Origin: Halomonas icarae
Lineage (GTDB): Bacteria > Pseudomonadota > Gammaproteobacteria > Pseudomonadales > Halomonadaceae
DNA length: 64,000 nt
Reading direction: 5' to 3'
Assembly (NCBI RefSeq): GCF_009901955.1
Contig: NZ_WUTS01000001.1
Location: 1,646,245 to 1,710,244 of the forward strand
Part shown: positions 1-9,349 of the stretch, in pieces
Layout of the letters: each line of letters starts with the position of its first letter
Position numbering within the stretch: the first letter of the stretch is position 1
Position numbers and translations under genes: made by a program
The notes under the pieces: model-generated
Told to the model about the DNA's origin: nothing
Database searches by the model: none
What the model saw: the letters and a program-made list of their open reading frames with translations, nothing else

Positions 1-25
1 TTGGCTCAAGGTTCAAACGTCTCAA

Positions 26-134
26 ATAGATCTTGCGATCTATGACGAGTCGCTTGCCTTGATGGTTCTGTGACATGGTCACCGAGCCATCGACAAGCGC
101 CCACATGAATTACCTGATCGATTGTTAAAGAGCG
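26..134 (-). promoter_or_regulatory. rRNA-operon leader: boxA and two hairpins
   Basis: Read on the minus strand, 134-123 gives CGCTCTTTAACA, one base from the boxA antitermination consensus TGCTCTTTAACA. Further downstream are a three-segment hairpin (51-99: CGCTTG/CAAGCG, GATGG/CCATC, GTGAC/GTCAC) and a perfect 7-bp stem with a 4-base loop (26-43, ATAGATC/GATCTAT). With the strong tandem promoters behind it, this is what an rRNA leader looks like. The 16S gene would start to the left of base 1, so the assignment is inference; no rRNA is in the window. Confidence 0.6.
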
Positions 135-239
135 GCTCACGTCTCGTTGAGAGCGGAGCGTCTCGCTTGCTGTCGCGCCGCCGCTTTCGTTAACTACCGA
201 AGAAGCGGCGATCTCGCCAGCGCCCTGCGAGGAAGGCGT

Positions 240-267
240 ATTCTACGTGAGCGGCTGTCGTTGTCAA
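240..267 (-). promoter_or_regulatory. Strong sigma70 promoter P2 (rRNA-type)
   Basis: Minus strand -35 TTGACA (267-262), 16-bp spacer, -10 TAGAAT (245-240). The boxes and spacer length are identical to those of the promoter about 150 bp upstream, and both point at the boxA leader. A tandem arrangement of near-consensus promoters is typical of rRNA operons. Confidence 0.7.
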
Positions 268-388
268 CCCAGCGAAGCATTCCGAAGAACCTTGCGAGTG
301 ACCGACACCTTTCGATTCCACCCTATGAAGGGATCGCCTCGAGAGGATCGCCGCGGAGGCCTTGAGGCCGCCGTCACGAGTGGCGCAC

Positions 389-416
389 ATTCTAGCGAAT
401 CTGCCGCGACTGTCAA
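389..416 (-). promoter_or_regulatory. Strong sigma70 promoter P1 with A/T-rich upstream tract
   Basis: Minus strand -35 TTGACA (416-411), 16-bp spacer, -10 TAGAAT (394-389). Upstream, around 421-450, lies an A/T-rich stretch with an unbroken run of eight T on the minus strand, placed where an UP element would sit. It is the distal one of the two promoters reading toward the left window edge. Confidence 0.7.
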
Positions 417-639
417 CCGGTGATTTTCGAACTCTTCCGAAAAAAAACCATTGCAGAACAGTCACTTCTACCACATTCACCGCCGGTAACGTTTGCCCGT
501 TGCCGGCAGCGGATGCGTACTTTACGGCTTTCCCGGCGGGTCCGCAAGGTCTTTCGGTAAAAAATTCGAGTTCATCAAAATTCGACGTAGATACGCCACA
601 ACATGCACTTCGACACTACTTCGTCACTCCTCTGCGTTG

Positions 640-706
640 CCAGAGGGGCGGGGCCATACCAGAGGGGCGGGGCCATGCCTGGCACTTCGAGCCCATGGCC
701 CCTCCC
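640..706 (-). terminator. GC-rich hairpin with duplicated arm after prpD
   Basis: An 18-bp unit (CCAGAGGGGCGGGGCCAT) occurs twice, at 640-657 and 659-676. The second copy pairs with 694-706 (ATGGCCCCTCCCC) with one mismatch over 13 bp, giving a stem 10-40 bases past the prpD stop on the minus strand. There is no clear T run after it. The duplication offers two alternative pairing arms. Terminator role is inferred; the 417-639 stretch between it and the promoters shows no gene. Confidence 0.5.
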
Positions 707-713
707 CCCACCG

Positions 714-2195
714 TCAGATCACCAGGAGATCCATGAAGCGGTGAACCGGTGTCGCCTCCAGGCCCTGCTGGTCCTGACAGAGCGTGACTATCCTCTCGCT
801 GCGTGCCCGCGGGAAGCGCGTCTCGAGATTGCGCCGGAACTTCTCTTCCAGCACCGGAATTCCCTCCTTGCGACGCCGGCGATGGCCGATGGGATACTCC
901 ACCGCGACCTGCTCGGTAGAGGTGCCGTCGGTAAAGAAGACCTGAATGGCATTGGCGATGGAGCGCTTTTCGGGGTCCAGATAGTCACGGGTATAACGGG
1001 GCTCTTCCACGACCTCCATCTTGCCACGCAGCGTGTCGATCTCGGGATGCGCAACATGAAAGTCATCCTCGTAGTGCTCCGCGTTCAGCTCTCCAAGCAT
1101 CAGGGGCACGGCCACCATGTACTGCAGACAGTGGTCTCGATCTGCCGGGTTGGCCAAGTCGCCCTCCTTGGAGATGATGCGAATCGCCGACTCGTGAGTG
1201 GTGATCACGATTCGCTCGATCTCGTCGAGCCGCCCCTTGACCAGGGGGTGCAGGGTCACCGCCGCCTCGCAGGCGGTCTGGGCATGGAACTCGGCCGGGA
1301 AGGAGAGCTTGAAGAGGATATTCTCCATCACGTAGCTGCCGAACTCGCGCTGAAAGCGGAAACGCCGCTCCTCATCGGGCTTGGTGGCCAGATCACGATT
1401 GGTATGACTGAATAGCACATCATAGAACCCCCACTGGGAGGCGGTGAGTGCCCCGGGGACGCCCATCTCGCCCCGAAGGGCGATATCCGCCAGGCGTACC
1501 GCCCGGGAAGTGGCATCCCCCGCCGCCCAGCTCTTGCGTGAACCGGCGTTGGGAGCGTGTCTGTAGGTACGCAGGCTCTGGCCATCCACCCAGGCATGGG
1601 AGAGCGCCGCGAGCATCTGCTCACGGTCGGCCCCGAGCAGCCGGGCCGCTACCGCTGTGGAGGCTACCTTGACCAGCACCACATGATCGAGCCCCACCCG
1701 GTTGAAGGAGTTCTCCAGCGCCAGCACGCCCTGAATCTCGTGAGCCATGATCATCGCTTCGAGAACGTCTCGCATCACCAGCGGCGCCTCGCCCTGGGCC
1801 ACGCGTTTCTGGGACAGGTGGTCGGCCACGGCAAGGATGGCACCCAGGTTGTCGGAAGGGTGGCCCCACTCTGCCGCCAGCCAGGTGTCGTTGTAATCGA
1901 GCCAGCGCACGATCGCCCCGATGTCCCAGGCCGCCTTGACGGGATCGAGCCGGAAGGAAGTGCCCGGCACTCTGGCCCCGTGAGGCACCACGGTTCCTTC
2001 CACCAGGGGCCCGAGATGCTTGGTACACTCGGGAAAGCGCAGCGCCAGCAATCCGCAGCCCAGGGTGTCCATCAGGCAGAGCCTGGCCGTATCCCAGGCT
2101 TCGTCGCTTGCGATGCGATAGTTCAGAACATAGTCGGCGATCTTCTGCAGCTCGGCGTCATAGTCAGGCCGCACATTGGCTTCCACGGTACTCAT
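714..2195 (-). CDS. prpD: 2-methylcitrate dehydratase PrpD
   Basis: Converts 2-methylcitrate to 2-methyl-cis-aconitate in the 2-methylcitrate cycle that oxidises propionyl-CoA to pyruvate; cytosolic. The 493-residue protein matches the MmgE/PrpD family along its whole length, including [20 protein letters not shown] near residues 110-130, [12 protein letters not shown], and the C-terminal [10 protein letters not shown] segment. The start is the ATG at 2195: AGGAG lies six bases upstream, whereas it directly abuts the ATG two codons earlier. It is the last gene of the prp operon but sits 52 bp after a terminator-like hairpin. With acnD also present, the cell carries two enzymes able to dehydrate methylcitrate, as in Pseudomonas. 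Confidence 0.96.
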   Translation of the reverse strand: MSTVEANVRPDYDAELQKIADYVLNYRIASDEAWDTARLCLMDTLGCGLLALRFPECTKHLGPLVEGTVVPHGARVPGTSFRLDPVKAAWDIGAIVRWLDYNDTWLAAEWGHPSDNLGAILAVADHLSQKRVAQGEAPLVMRDVLEAMIMAHEIQGVLALENSFNRVGLDHVVLVKVASTAVAARLLGADREQMLAALSHAWVDGQSLRTYRHAPNAGSRKSWAAGDATSRAVRLADIALRGEMGVPGALTASQWGFYDVLFSHTNRDLATKPDEERRFRFQREFGSYVMENILFKLSFPAEFHAQTACEAAVTLHPLVKGRLDEIERIVITTHESAIRIISKEGDLANPADRDHCLQYMVAVPLMLGELNAEHYEDDFHVAHPEIDTLRGKMEVVEEPRYTRDYLDPEKRSIANAIQVFFTDGTSTEQVAVEYPIGHRRRRKEGIPVLEEKFRRNLETRFPRARSERIVTLCQDQQGLEATPVHRFMDLLVI

Positions 2196-2246
2196 GATCA
2201 TCTCCTGCCGTCGCTTGAACCCCTACCCTACCATGACCATAGAAAA

Positions 2247-2282
2247 CGCCCCGGATCCTGTCTTGAACTGGGATCCGGGGCG
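2247..2282 (-). terminator. Perfect 12-bp hairpin between prpF and prpD
   Basis: CGCCCCGGATCC (2247-2258) and GGATCCGGGGCG (2271-2282) are perfect inverted repeats with a 12-base loop. On the minus strand the stem is followed by TTTTCT, as in an intrinsic terminator. It lies about 105 bp after the prpF stop and 52 bp before the prpD start, so it should end or reduce transcription before prpD. Confidence 0.75.
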
Positions 2283-2388
2283 TTGGGTGCTGCCTCCTCG
2301 TGAAGTGCCGCCCCATCGGCCATCGCTGCCCTATCGACTATGTCAGACGATGGCCTGGCGACGGGATGGCACCTCGATCAAGGCTATA

Positions 2389-3579
2389 CTAGAAGCTGTC
2401 ACCGGGCACGCGCACCCACCCCTCCATCAGCACCCGGGCGCTGCGGCTCATCACCGCCTCGTCGATGACCCAGCGACCCTCCACCAGGCTCGCCTCGGCC
2501 CCCACCCGCAGAGTGCCCGAGGGGTGCCCGAAGGTGACAGCGCGGCGCTTGCCGCCGCCTGCGGCCAGATTGACCAGGGTGCCCTCGATGGCGGCGGCCG
2601 AGGCGATCGCCACCGCCGCGGTTCCCATCATGGCGTGATGCAGCTTGCCCATGGAGAGGGCACGCACCACCAGGTCGATCTCGCCGGCCTCGACCCGCTT
2701 GCCGCTGGAGGCGACGTAGTCGCTCGGCGGCGCCACGAAGGCCACCTTGGGGGTGTGCTGACGGGACGCCGCCTCGCCGACGTCGCTGATCAGCCCCATC
2801 TTCACCGCCCCATGAGCGCGAATGGTTTCGAACATTGCCAGCGCATCGGCATCGCCGTTGATCGCCTCCTGGAGCTCGGTACCGGTGTAGCCGAGCTCGG
2901 CGGCATTGACGAAGATGGTCGGAATACCGGCGTTGATCAGCGTTGCCTTGAGCGTACCCCCCTTTACCACGTCGGGCGGCACCTCGAGGTCATCGACCAG
3001 GTTACCGGTGGGGAAGATGGCTCCCTCGCCGTCGGCCGGGTCCTTGAAGGCCACCGGAACCTCGGCGGCCGGAAAGGTCACGCCATCCAGCTCGAAGTCA
3101 CCGGACTCCTGAACCTGGCCATCGCGGATCGGCACCCGAGAGACGATCGTCTTGCCGATATTGGCCTGCCAGATGCGCACCTCGACCTCGCCGTTTTCCG
3201 GGATGCGCGCCGGGTCCACCAGGCCATTGCCGATCGCGAAGGGCCCCACCGCCGCGGAGAGATTGCCGCAGTTACCGCTCCAGTCGACGAAGGCCTTGTC
3301 GATGGAGACCTGGCCGAACAGGTAGTCAACGTCGTGGCCGGGGCGCTCGCTGCGACTCACGATCACCGTCTTGCTGGTGCTGGAGGTGGCGCCCCCCATG
3401 CCATCGATCTGCTTCTGGTAGGGGTCCGGGCTGCCGATCACCCTCATCAACAGGCGATCGCGCGCTTCACCCGCCACCTGCGCGACCTCCGGCAGATCAC
3501 ACAGCCTGAAGAAGACCCCCTTGCTGGTGCCGCCACGCATATAGGTGGCGGGGATCCTGATCTGGGGTAACTGACTCAT
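2389..3579 (-). CDS. prpF: 2-methylaconitate cis-trans isomerase PrpF
   Basis: PrpF-type isomerase of the diaminopimelate-epimerase fold. It isomerises the 2-methylaconitate made by AcnD so that hydration to 2-methylisocitrate can follow. The 396-residue protein begins with the family signature IPATYMRGGTSKGVFF and has the NCGNLSAAVGP segment around residue 83-93, where catalytic cysteine and glycines lie in the family. Its ATG overlaps the acnD stop (ATGA), with GAGGAGGTGG just before it, so translation is coupled to acnD. Paired acnD-prpF is the standard arrangement. Confidence 0.95.
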   Translation of the reverse strand: MSQLPQIRIPATYMRGGTSKGVFFRLCDLPEVAQVAGEARDRLLMRVIGSPDPYQKQIDGMGGATSSTSKTVIVSRSERPGHDVDYLFGQVSIDKAFVDWSGNCGNLSAAVGPFAIGNGLVDPARIPENGEVEVRIWQANIGKTIVSRVPIRDGQVQESGDFELDGVTFPAAEVPVAFKDPADGEGAIFPTGNLVDDLEVPPDVVKGGTLKATLINAGIPTIFVNAAELGYTGTELQEAINGDADALAMFETIRAHGAVKMGLISDVGEAASRQHTPKVAFVAPPSDYVASSGKRVEAGEIDLVVRALSMGKLHHAMMGTAAVAIASAAAIEGTLVNLAAGGGKRRAVTFGHPSGTLRVGAEASLVEGRWVIDEAVMSRSARVLMEGWVRVPGDSF

Positions 3580-6200
3580 GCGCTCGCCACCTCCTCACTC
3601 CCTACACCCTCCAGGAAGTCCTTGGCGAAGCGCTGCAGCACGCCCCCGGCGGAGTAGACGGTGACCTCTTCCGCGGTATCCAGACGGCAGATCACCGGGA
3701 CCCGGTCGACCTCGCCGGTCTTGCGATGGATCACCAGCTCGAGGGTCGCCCCCGGTTCCGCCTTGCCTTCCACATCATAGGTCTCGGTGCCATCCAGCTG
3801 CAGAGTATGCCGGGTGGTCCCCTCCTGGAACTGCAGCGGCATCACGCCCATGCCGATCAGGTTGGTGCGGTGGATGCGCTCGAAGCCCTCGGCGGCAATC
3901 GCTTCGACCCCGGCCAGGGCCACGCCTTTGGCCGCCCAGTCACGCGAGGAGCCCTGGCCATAGTCGGCACCGGCGATGATGATCAGCGGCTGCTTGCGAT
4001 TCATGTAGGTCTCGATGGCCTCCCACATGCGCATCACTTCACCTTCCGGCTCGACCCGCGCCAGCGAGCCCTGCACCACCTCGCCGCTCTCGTCCCGCAC
4101 CATTTCGTTGAACAGCTTGGGATTGGCCAGGGTGGCCCGCTGGGCCGTGAGGTGGTCGCCACGATGGGTCGCGTAGGAGTTGAAGTCCTCCTCGGGCAGG
4201 CCCATCTTGTGCAGATACTCCCCGGCGGCGCTATCCATCATGATGGCATTGGACGGCGACAGATGGTCGGTCGTGATGTTGTCCGGCAGGATCGCCAGCG
4301 GCCGCATGCCCTTGAGCTCACGCTCCGCCGCCATGGTGCCTTCCCAGTAAGGGGGGCGACGAATATAGGTGCTCTGCGGACGCCAGTCGTAAAGCGGGCT
4401 CTCGGCCTTCTCGGCGGCGTCCAGGTCGAACATCGGGATATAGACCTGCTTGAACTGCTCCGGCTTGACGTGCTCGGCGACAATGGCATCGATCTCCTCG
4501 TCGGAGGGCCACAGGTCCTTGAGCGTCACCGGGTTGCCGTCCGCGTCGGTACCAAGCACATCCTTCTCGATATCGAAGCGCACGGTACCGGCGATGGCGT
4601 AGGCAACCACCAGCGGCGGCGAGGCCAGGAAGGCCTGCTTGGCGTAGGGGTGAATGCGGCCATCGAAGTTGCGGTTACCGGAGAGCACCGCGGTGGAGTA
4701 GAGATCGCGATCGATGATCTCCTGCTGGATCTCGGGATCCAGGGCGCCGGACATGCCGTTACAGGTGGTGCAGGCGTAGGCAACGATGCCGAAACCGAGC
4801 TTCTCCAGCTCCGGAAGCAGACCGGCCTCCTCCAGATAGAGGCGCGCCACCTTCGATCCCGGGGCAAATGAGGACTTCACCCAGGGCTTGCGAATCAGGC
4901 CGAGCTCATTGGCCTTCTTGGCCAGCAGCCCCGCGGCGACCACGTTGCGTGGGTTGGAGGTGTTGGTACAGCTGGTGATGGCGGCGATGATCACCGCACC
5001 ATCCGGCAGCTTGCCCTCTCTCTCCTCCGCCTGGGCCTTGTCGTAGTCGACCGCAATGCCACGTTTCTCCAGATCGCTGGTGGCCAGGCGACGATGCGGA
5101 TTGGAGGGACCCGCCAGGTTGCGCTCGACGGTGGAGAGATCGAAGGTCAGCACGCGCTCGTACTTGGCACTCTCCAGGCTGTCGGCCCACAGGCCAACCT
5201 GCTTGGCATAGGTCTCGACCAGCGCGACCTGCTCCGGCTCGCGGCCGGTGATGGTCAAGTAGTCGAGCGTCTGCTCATCGATATAGAACATCCCCGCGGA
5301 GGCGCCATACTCCGGCGTCATGTTGGAGATGGTGGCACGGTCGCCGATGGTCAGACTCCTGGCCCCTTCGCCGAAGAACTCCAGGTAGGCCCCCACCACC
5401 CGCTCCTTGCGCAGGAACTCGGTGATCGCCAGCACGATATCGGTGGCGGTGATCCCCGGCTGTCGCTTGCCGGTCAGCTCCACACCGACGATATCGGGCA
5501 GACGCATCATGGAGGGGCGCCCGAGCATCACGGTCTCGGCCTCGAGCCCGCCGACCCCGATGGCGATGACCCCCAGACAGTCGATATGCGGCGTGTGGCT
5601 ATCGGTGCCCACACAGGTGTCGGGGAAGGCAACGCCATCCCGCGACTGCACCACCGGCGACATCTTCTCCAGATTGATCTGGTGCATGATGCCGTTGCCG
5701 GCGGGAATCACGTCGACGTTCTCGAAGGCGGTCTTGGTCCACTCGATAAAGTGGAAGCGGTCCTCGTTGCGACGATCCTCGATGGCGCGGTTCTTGTCGA
5801 AGGCATCCGCCTCGAAACCGGCGTGCTCGACGGCCAGGGAGTGGTCGACGATCAGCTGGGTGGGCACCACCGGGTTGACCTTGGAGGGATCGCCTCCCTG
5901 CTCCGCGATCGCATCCCTCAGGCCGGCCAGATCGACGAGGGCCGTCTGGCCGAGGATGTCGTGACACACCACACGCGCTGGGTACCAGGGAAAGTCCAGG
6001 TCACGGCGACGCTCGATCAGCTGCTTCAGGGCGTCGGTCAACAGCGCCGGCTCGCAGCGGCGCACCAGCTGCTCGGCCAGCACCCGTGAAGTGTAAGGAA
6101 GGGTCTCATAGGCACCGGGTTGAATCTCCTCGACGGCAGCACGCACATCGAAGTAGTCCAGCTCGGTACCGGGGAGCGGTTTACGATAATCAGTATTCAT
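3576..6200 (-). CDS. acnD: Fe/S-dependent 2-methylcitrate dehydratase AcnD
   Basis: Aconitase-family enzyme that dehydrates 2-methylcitrate and works with PrpF. 874 residues, the usual AcnD length. The 4Fe-4S ligands are visible as SCTNTSNP (about residue 414) and ACTTCNG (about 480). The C-terminal swivel domain carries GADYGQGSSRDWAAKG. The N-terminal LPYTSRVLAEQLVRR and the FPDTCVGTDSHTPHIDCLG stretch separate it from AcnA. Upstream, between prpC and acnD, is a hairpin at 6250-6274. It is co-directional with prpC and overlaps prpF by 4 bp. Confidence 0.95.
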   Translation of the reverse strand: MNTDYRKPLPGTELDYFDVRAAVEEIQPGAYETLPYTSRVLAEQLVRRCEPALLTDALKQLIERRRDLDFPWYPARVVCHDILGQTALVDLAGLRDAIAEQGGDPSKVNPVVPTQLIVDHSLAVEHAGFEADAFDKNRAIEDRRNEDRFHFIEWTKTAFENVDVIPAGNGIMHQINLEKMSPVVQSRDGVAFPDTCVGTDSHTPHIDCLGVIAIGVGGLEAETVMLGRPSMMRLPDIVGVELTGKRQPGITATDIVLAITEFLRKERVVGAYLEFFGEGARSLTIGDRATISNMTPEYGASAGMFYIDEQTLDYLTITGREPEQVALVETYAKQVGLWADSLESAKYERVLTFDLSTVERNLAGPSNPHRRLATSDLEKRGIAVDYDKAQAEEREGKLPDGAVIIAAITSCTNTSNPRNVVAAGLLAKKANELGLIRKPWVKSSFAPGSKVARLYLEEAGLLPELEKLGFGIVAYACTTCNGMSGALDPEIQQEIIDRDLYSTAVLSGNRNFDGRIHPYAKQAFLASPPLVVAYAIAGTVRFDIEKDVLGTDADGNPVTLKDLWPSDEEIDAIVAEHVKPEQFKQVYIPMFDLDAAEKAESPLYDWRPQSTYIRRPPYWEGTMAAERELKGMRPLAILPDNITTDHLSPSNAIMMDSAAGEYLHKMGLPEEDFNSYATHRGDHLTAQRATLANPKLFNEMVRDESGEVVQGSLARVEPEGEVMRMWEAIETYMNRKQPLIIIAGADYGQGSSRDWAAKGVALAGVEAIAAEGFERIHRTNLIGMGVMPLQFQEGTTRHTLQLDGTETYDVEGKAEPGATLELVIHRKTGEVDRVPVICRLDTAEEVTVYSAGGVLQRFAKDFLEGVGSEEVASA

Positions 6201-6249
6201 GGCTTCGAGATCTCTTGCAGACAGCTGGCCGCGAGGCGGGAGAAGGCGA

Positions 6250-6274
6250 CAGGACGGCTCGAGGAGCCGCCCTG
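6250..6274 (-). other. Intra-operon hairpin between prpC and acnD
   Basis: CAGGACGGCTC (6250-6260) and GAGCCGCCCTG (6264-6274) form an 11-bp stem with one mismatch and a 3-base loop. No T run follows. It lies 17 bases after the prpC stop and could act as an mRNA processing or 3'-end stabilising element; role is inferred. Confidence 0.4.
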
Positions 6275-6290
6275 CAATGCCCCTGGTCGA

Positions 6291-7418
6291 TCAGTCACGC
6301 TGCTCGATGGGCACCCACTCGCTGTGTTCCGGGCCCACATAGTCGGCGCTGGGACGAATGATGCGGTTGTTGGCACGCTGCTCGAAGACATGCGCGGCCC
6401 AGCCGGTCACCCGCGACATCACGAAGATCGGGGTAAATAGCTTGGTGGGGATATCCATGAAGTGATAGGCGCTGGCATGGAAGAAGTCGGCGTTGCAGAA
6501 CAGCTTCTTCTCGCGCCACATTACCGCCTCGACACGCTCGGAGACCGGGTAGAGCACGTTGTCACCGACGTCCTCGGAGAGCTTCTTCGACCACTCCTTG
6601 ATGATGGCATTGCGCGGATCGGACTCGCGATAGATCGCGTGACCGAAGCCCATGATCTTGTCCTTGCGCTCAAGCATGCCGAGGATTTCGCGCTCGGCCT
6701 CATCCGGCGACTGCCAGTTCTCGATCATCGCCATGGCGGCCTCGTTGGCACCGCCATGCAGCGGACCCCGCAGGGAGCCAATGGCACCGGTCACGCAGGA
6801 GTGCATGTCGGAGAGCGTGGAGGCGCAGACGCGAGCGGTAAAGGTCGAGGCATTGAACTCGTGCTCGGCATAGAGAATCAGCGAAACGTTCATGACCCGG
6901 GCATGCAGCTCGGAGGCCGGCTCGCCCCGCAGCATATGCAGGAAGTGTCCGCCGATGGAGGCATCATCGGTCTCGGTCTCGATGCGCACCCCGTCGTGGC
7001 TGAAGCGGTACCAGTAGCAGATGATCGAGGGCAGGACGGCGAGCAGACGGTCGGCGACATCCTGCTGCTCGTCAAAGCTCTGCTCGGTCTCGAGGTTGCC
7101 CAACATGGAAGCGCCGGTGCGCATCACGTCCATGGGGTGGGCATCCCTGGGGATCTGCTCGAGCACGCTCTTGAGTTCGGCAGGCAGGCCACGAAGCCCC
7201 TTGAGCTTGGTGATATAGGCGTCGAGCTCGGCCTGGTTGGGCAGCTTGCCCTTGAGCAGCAGGTAGGCCACCTCCTCGAACTTCGCCTTCTCGGCCAGCT
7301 CCTTGACGTCGTAGCCACGGTAGGTCAAGCCGGAGCCGGTCTTGCCCACGGTGCACAGGGCGGTGGTGCCGGCACTCTGGCCGCGCAGGCCTGCGCCGCT
7401 GACGGGTTTATCAGCCAT
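6291..7418 (-). CDS. prpC: 2-methylcitrate synthase PrpC
   Basis: Condenses propionyl-CoA with oxaloacetate to 2-methylcitrate. The 375-residue protein belongs to the citrate synthase family of the short PrpC type: LTYRGYDVKELAEKAKFEEVAYLLL near the N-terminus, the histidine motifs GPLHGGANEAAM and GFGHAIYRESDPR, and the C-terminal ANNRIIRPSADYVG. The start is the ATG at 7418 (MADKP...), preceded by AGGAGAG at normal spacing; the longer reading has no family support. It follows prpB by 56 bp in the same operon. Confidence 0.95.
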   Translation of the reverse strand: MADKPVSGAGLRGQSAGTTALCTVGKTGSGLTYRGYDVKELAEKAKFEEVAYLLLKGKLPNQAELDAYITKLKGLRGLPAELKSVLEQIPRDAHPMDVMRTGASMLGNLETEQSFDEQQDVADRLLAVLPSIICYWYRFSHDGVRIETETDDASIGGHFLHMLRGEPASELHARVMNVSLILYAEHEFNASTFTARVCASTLSDMHSCVTGAIGSLRGPLHGGANEAAMAMIENWQSPDEAEREILGMLERKDKIMGFGHAIYRESDPRNAIIKEWSKKLSEDVGDNVLYPVSERVEAVMWREKKLFCNADFFHASAYHFMDIPTKLFTPIFVMSRVTGWAAHVFEQRANNRIIRPSADYVGPEHSEWVPIEQRD

Positions 7419-7474
7419 GTTATCTCTCCTCTTGATGGTGTATCCGTGGTGCTGTTTCCAGTGCGGCACGCGCC

Positions 7475-8380
7475 TCAGGCGTCGCTGCCCTTCTCTTCAA
7501 GCTGACTCTCCGCGAACAGGGCATCGAGCTTCCGCTCGAAGCTGTGGTAGTTGAGGAAGTCGTAGAGCTCATCGCGGGTCTGCATCATGTCGACCACATC
7601 ACGCTGATGGCCATTGTCATGGATGCTCTGATAGACCTTGAGCGCCGCCGCGTTCATGGCACGGAAGGCGGACAGCGGATAGAGCACCATGCGGCAGCCC
7701 ACCTCGGCGAGCTCCTGCTGGGAGAACAGCGGCGTGGCACCGAACTCGGTGATATTGGCCAGAATCGGCGCATCGACGCGCTCACAGAAGGCCTTGTAGT
7801 CGTCGAGGGTGTGAACCGCCTCGGCGAAGATGGCATCGGCACCCGCCTCGATGCACGCCTGGGCGCGCTCGATGGCGGCATCCAGCCCATCCTTCTGGAA
7901 GGCATCGGTACGCGCAATCAGATAGAAATCCGGTTCGATACGCGCGTCGGCGGCGGCCTTGACGCGGTCCACCATCTCCTGCTGGGAGACGATCGCCTTG
8001 TTGGGGCGGTGACCGCAGCGCTTCTGGGCCACCTGATCCTCCAGATGGACCGCCGCCACGCCGGCGCGCTGCATCTCCTTGACGGTGCGCGCGATATTGA
8101 AGGCGCCGCCCCAGCCGGTATCGATGTCCACCAGCAGCGGCAGGTCGGTGGCACCACAGATGCGGTGAGCATCCTCAACCACGTCGTTCATGGTCGTCAT
8201 GCCCAGGTCCGGCAGGCCGAAGGAGGCATTGGCCACGCCGCCGCCGGAAAGATAGATGGCCTGATGGCCTACACGCTCGGCCATCATGGCCGTGTAGGCA
8301 TTGATGGTACCGACGATGGGGAGAGGGCTGTTGGCCTCGAGAGCGGCACGAAAGCGAGCGCCGGGAGTCTGCTGGGTCAT
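7475..8380 (-). CDS. prpB: 2-methylisocitrate lyase PrpB
   Basis: Cleaves 2-methylisocitrate to succinate and pyruvate, the last step of the methylcitrate cycle. 301 residues in the ICL/PEP mutase family. Visible active-site elements are the loop KRCGHRPNK with the catalytic Cys122, the metal-binding aspartates in DIDTGWGG (D85, D87) and [15 protein letters not shown] lies just before the ATG. It is the first enzyme gene after the GntR regulator, 32 bp from that gene's stop. Confidence 0.96.
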   Translation of the reverse strand: MTQQTPGARFRAALEANSPLPIVGTINAYTAMMAERVGHQAIYLSGGGVANASFGLPDLGMTTMNDVVEDAHRICGATDLPLLVDIDTGWGGAFNIARTVKEMQRAGVAAVHLEDQVAQKRCGHRPNKAIVSQQEMVDRVKAAADARIEPDFYLIARTDAFQKDGLDAAIERAQACIEAGADAIFAEAVHTLDDYKAFCERVDAPILANITEFGATPLFSQQELAEVGCRMVLYPLSAFRAMNAAALKVYQSIHDNGHQRDVVDMMQTRDELYDFLNYHSFERKLDALFAESQLEEKGSDA

Positions 8381-8412
8381 GGTGGTTCTCCTGGTGATAT
8401 CGGGAAGGTGGG

Positions 8413-9123
8413 TCAGCCAATGGCATCTTCCGAGTCCTTCAGGGACGCGGCGTAGCGATCGACGACATTGGCCCGGGAAGCACTGACGTGACGGCGCATC
8501 AGTAGCTCGGCAAGCTCGGCGTCACCGGCCTCGATGGCATCGACGATGCGGTGATGCTCGACGAAGGCACGCTGGGGGCGCGTACCACTGGCGCTGAACT
8601 GGGTGCGATAGAGCCGCACCAGGTAGTAGAGGTCATCGCAGAGCATGGTCACCAGCATGCGATTGTGGCTGCCCTGGACAATGCGATAGTGGAAGTCCAG
8701 GTCGCCCTCACGCTGGAAGTAGGCCTCGCCCTTCTTGAGGTCGGCCTGGCGTTCATGCAGCGCCAGCACCTCACGCAGGCCGGCAATTTCCTCGGCGGTC
8801 ATGTGCTCCGCCGCCAGGCGGGCGGCCATGCTCTCGAGGGCCTCGCGGACATCGAACAGTTCAAGCAGCTCCTGTATGGAGAGCTTCACCACCCGGGCGC
8901 CAACATGGGGGACGCGCTCGATCAGCCGGTGGGCTTCCAGCCGGCGCATCGCCTCGCGCAGCGGCCCGCGAGAGATGCCATAGGTCCTGGACAGCCCCGG
9001 CTCGGTAATCTTGCTGCCCGGCACCAGCTCGCCACGCACGATGGCGTCCTGCAGCTGCTGGAAGACCCGTTCGGCGAGAGTGCGAACTTCGGGGCTAGGT
9101 GATTCGGCTTCGACTGGCTTCAT
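8413..9123 (-). CDS. GntR-family (FadR-type) regulator of the prp operon
   Basis: Likely repressor of the methylcitrate operon. Residues about 15-80 form the winged helix of GntR proteins ([38 protein letters not shown]), followed by an all-helical FCD-type effector domain with [19 protein letters not shown]. It is the first gene of the operon, as in Pseudomonas. I prefer the ATG at 9123; a TTG at 9138 is also in frame, but it falls inside the palindrome ATTGTCGACAAT. Neither start has a good ribosome-binding site. The effector is not readable from sequence; 2-methylcitrate is a reasonable guess. Confidence 0.9.
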   Translation of the reverse strand: MKPVEAESPSPEVRTLAERVFQQLQDAIVRGELVPGSKITEPGLSRTYGISRGPLREAMRRLEAHRLIERVPHVGARVVKLSIQELLELFDVREALESMAARLAAEHMTAEEIAGLREVLALHERQADLKKGEAYFQREGDLDFHYRIVQGSHNRMLVTMLCDDLYYLVRLYRTQFSASGTRPQRAFVEHHRIVDAIEAGDAELAELLMRRHVSASRANVVDRYAASLKDSEDAIG

Positions 9124-9127
9124 GATG

Positions 9128-9255
9128 ATTGTCGACAATTCTTGAGTGAAGAAAGAGTAGCCATTGCCGGACTTCGGGTCAACACGGCGTCATGGGCGAG
9201 TGATACGTCTTTGGTTGTAGACATTTTCCCCTTCTCGCTTCGAGATGTCGACAAT
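9128..9255. promoter_or_regulatory. Cluster of TGTCGACA-type operator sites
   Basis: Three related sites lie at and before the regulator start: the perfect palindrome ATTGTCGACAAT (9128-9139), TTGTAGACAT (9215-9224) and ATGTCGACAAT (9245-9255, containing the same TGTCGACA core). FadR-subfamily GntR proteins commonly bind short palindromes of this kind. Position and spacing suggest autoregulation of the GntR-prp operon. Binding is inferred. Confidence 0.55.
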
Positions 9256-9349
9256 GTTGTCGGCCACATAGAGACCAATGGTGCATATCGACGAGGACAA
9301 CGACGTTTTCGACGCCTAGAATGGGCTCCCCGATTGCATAGGCCCTGCG

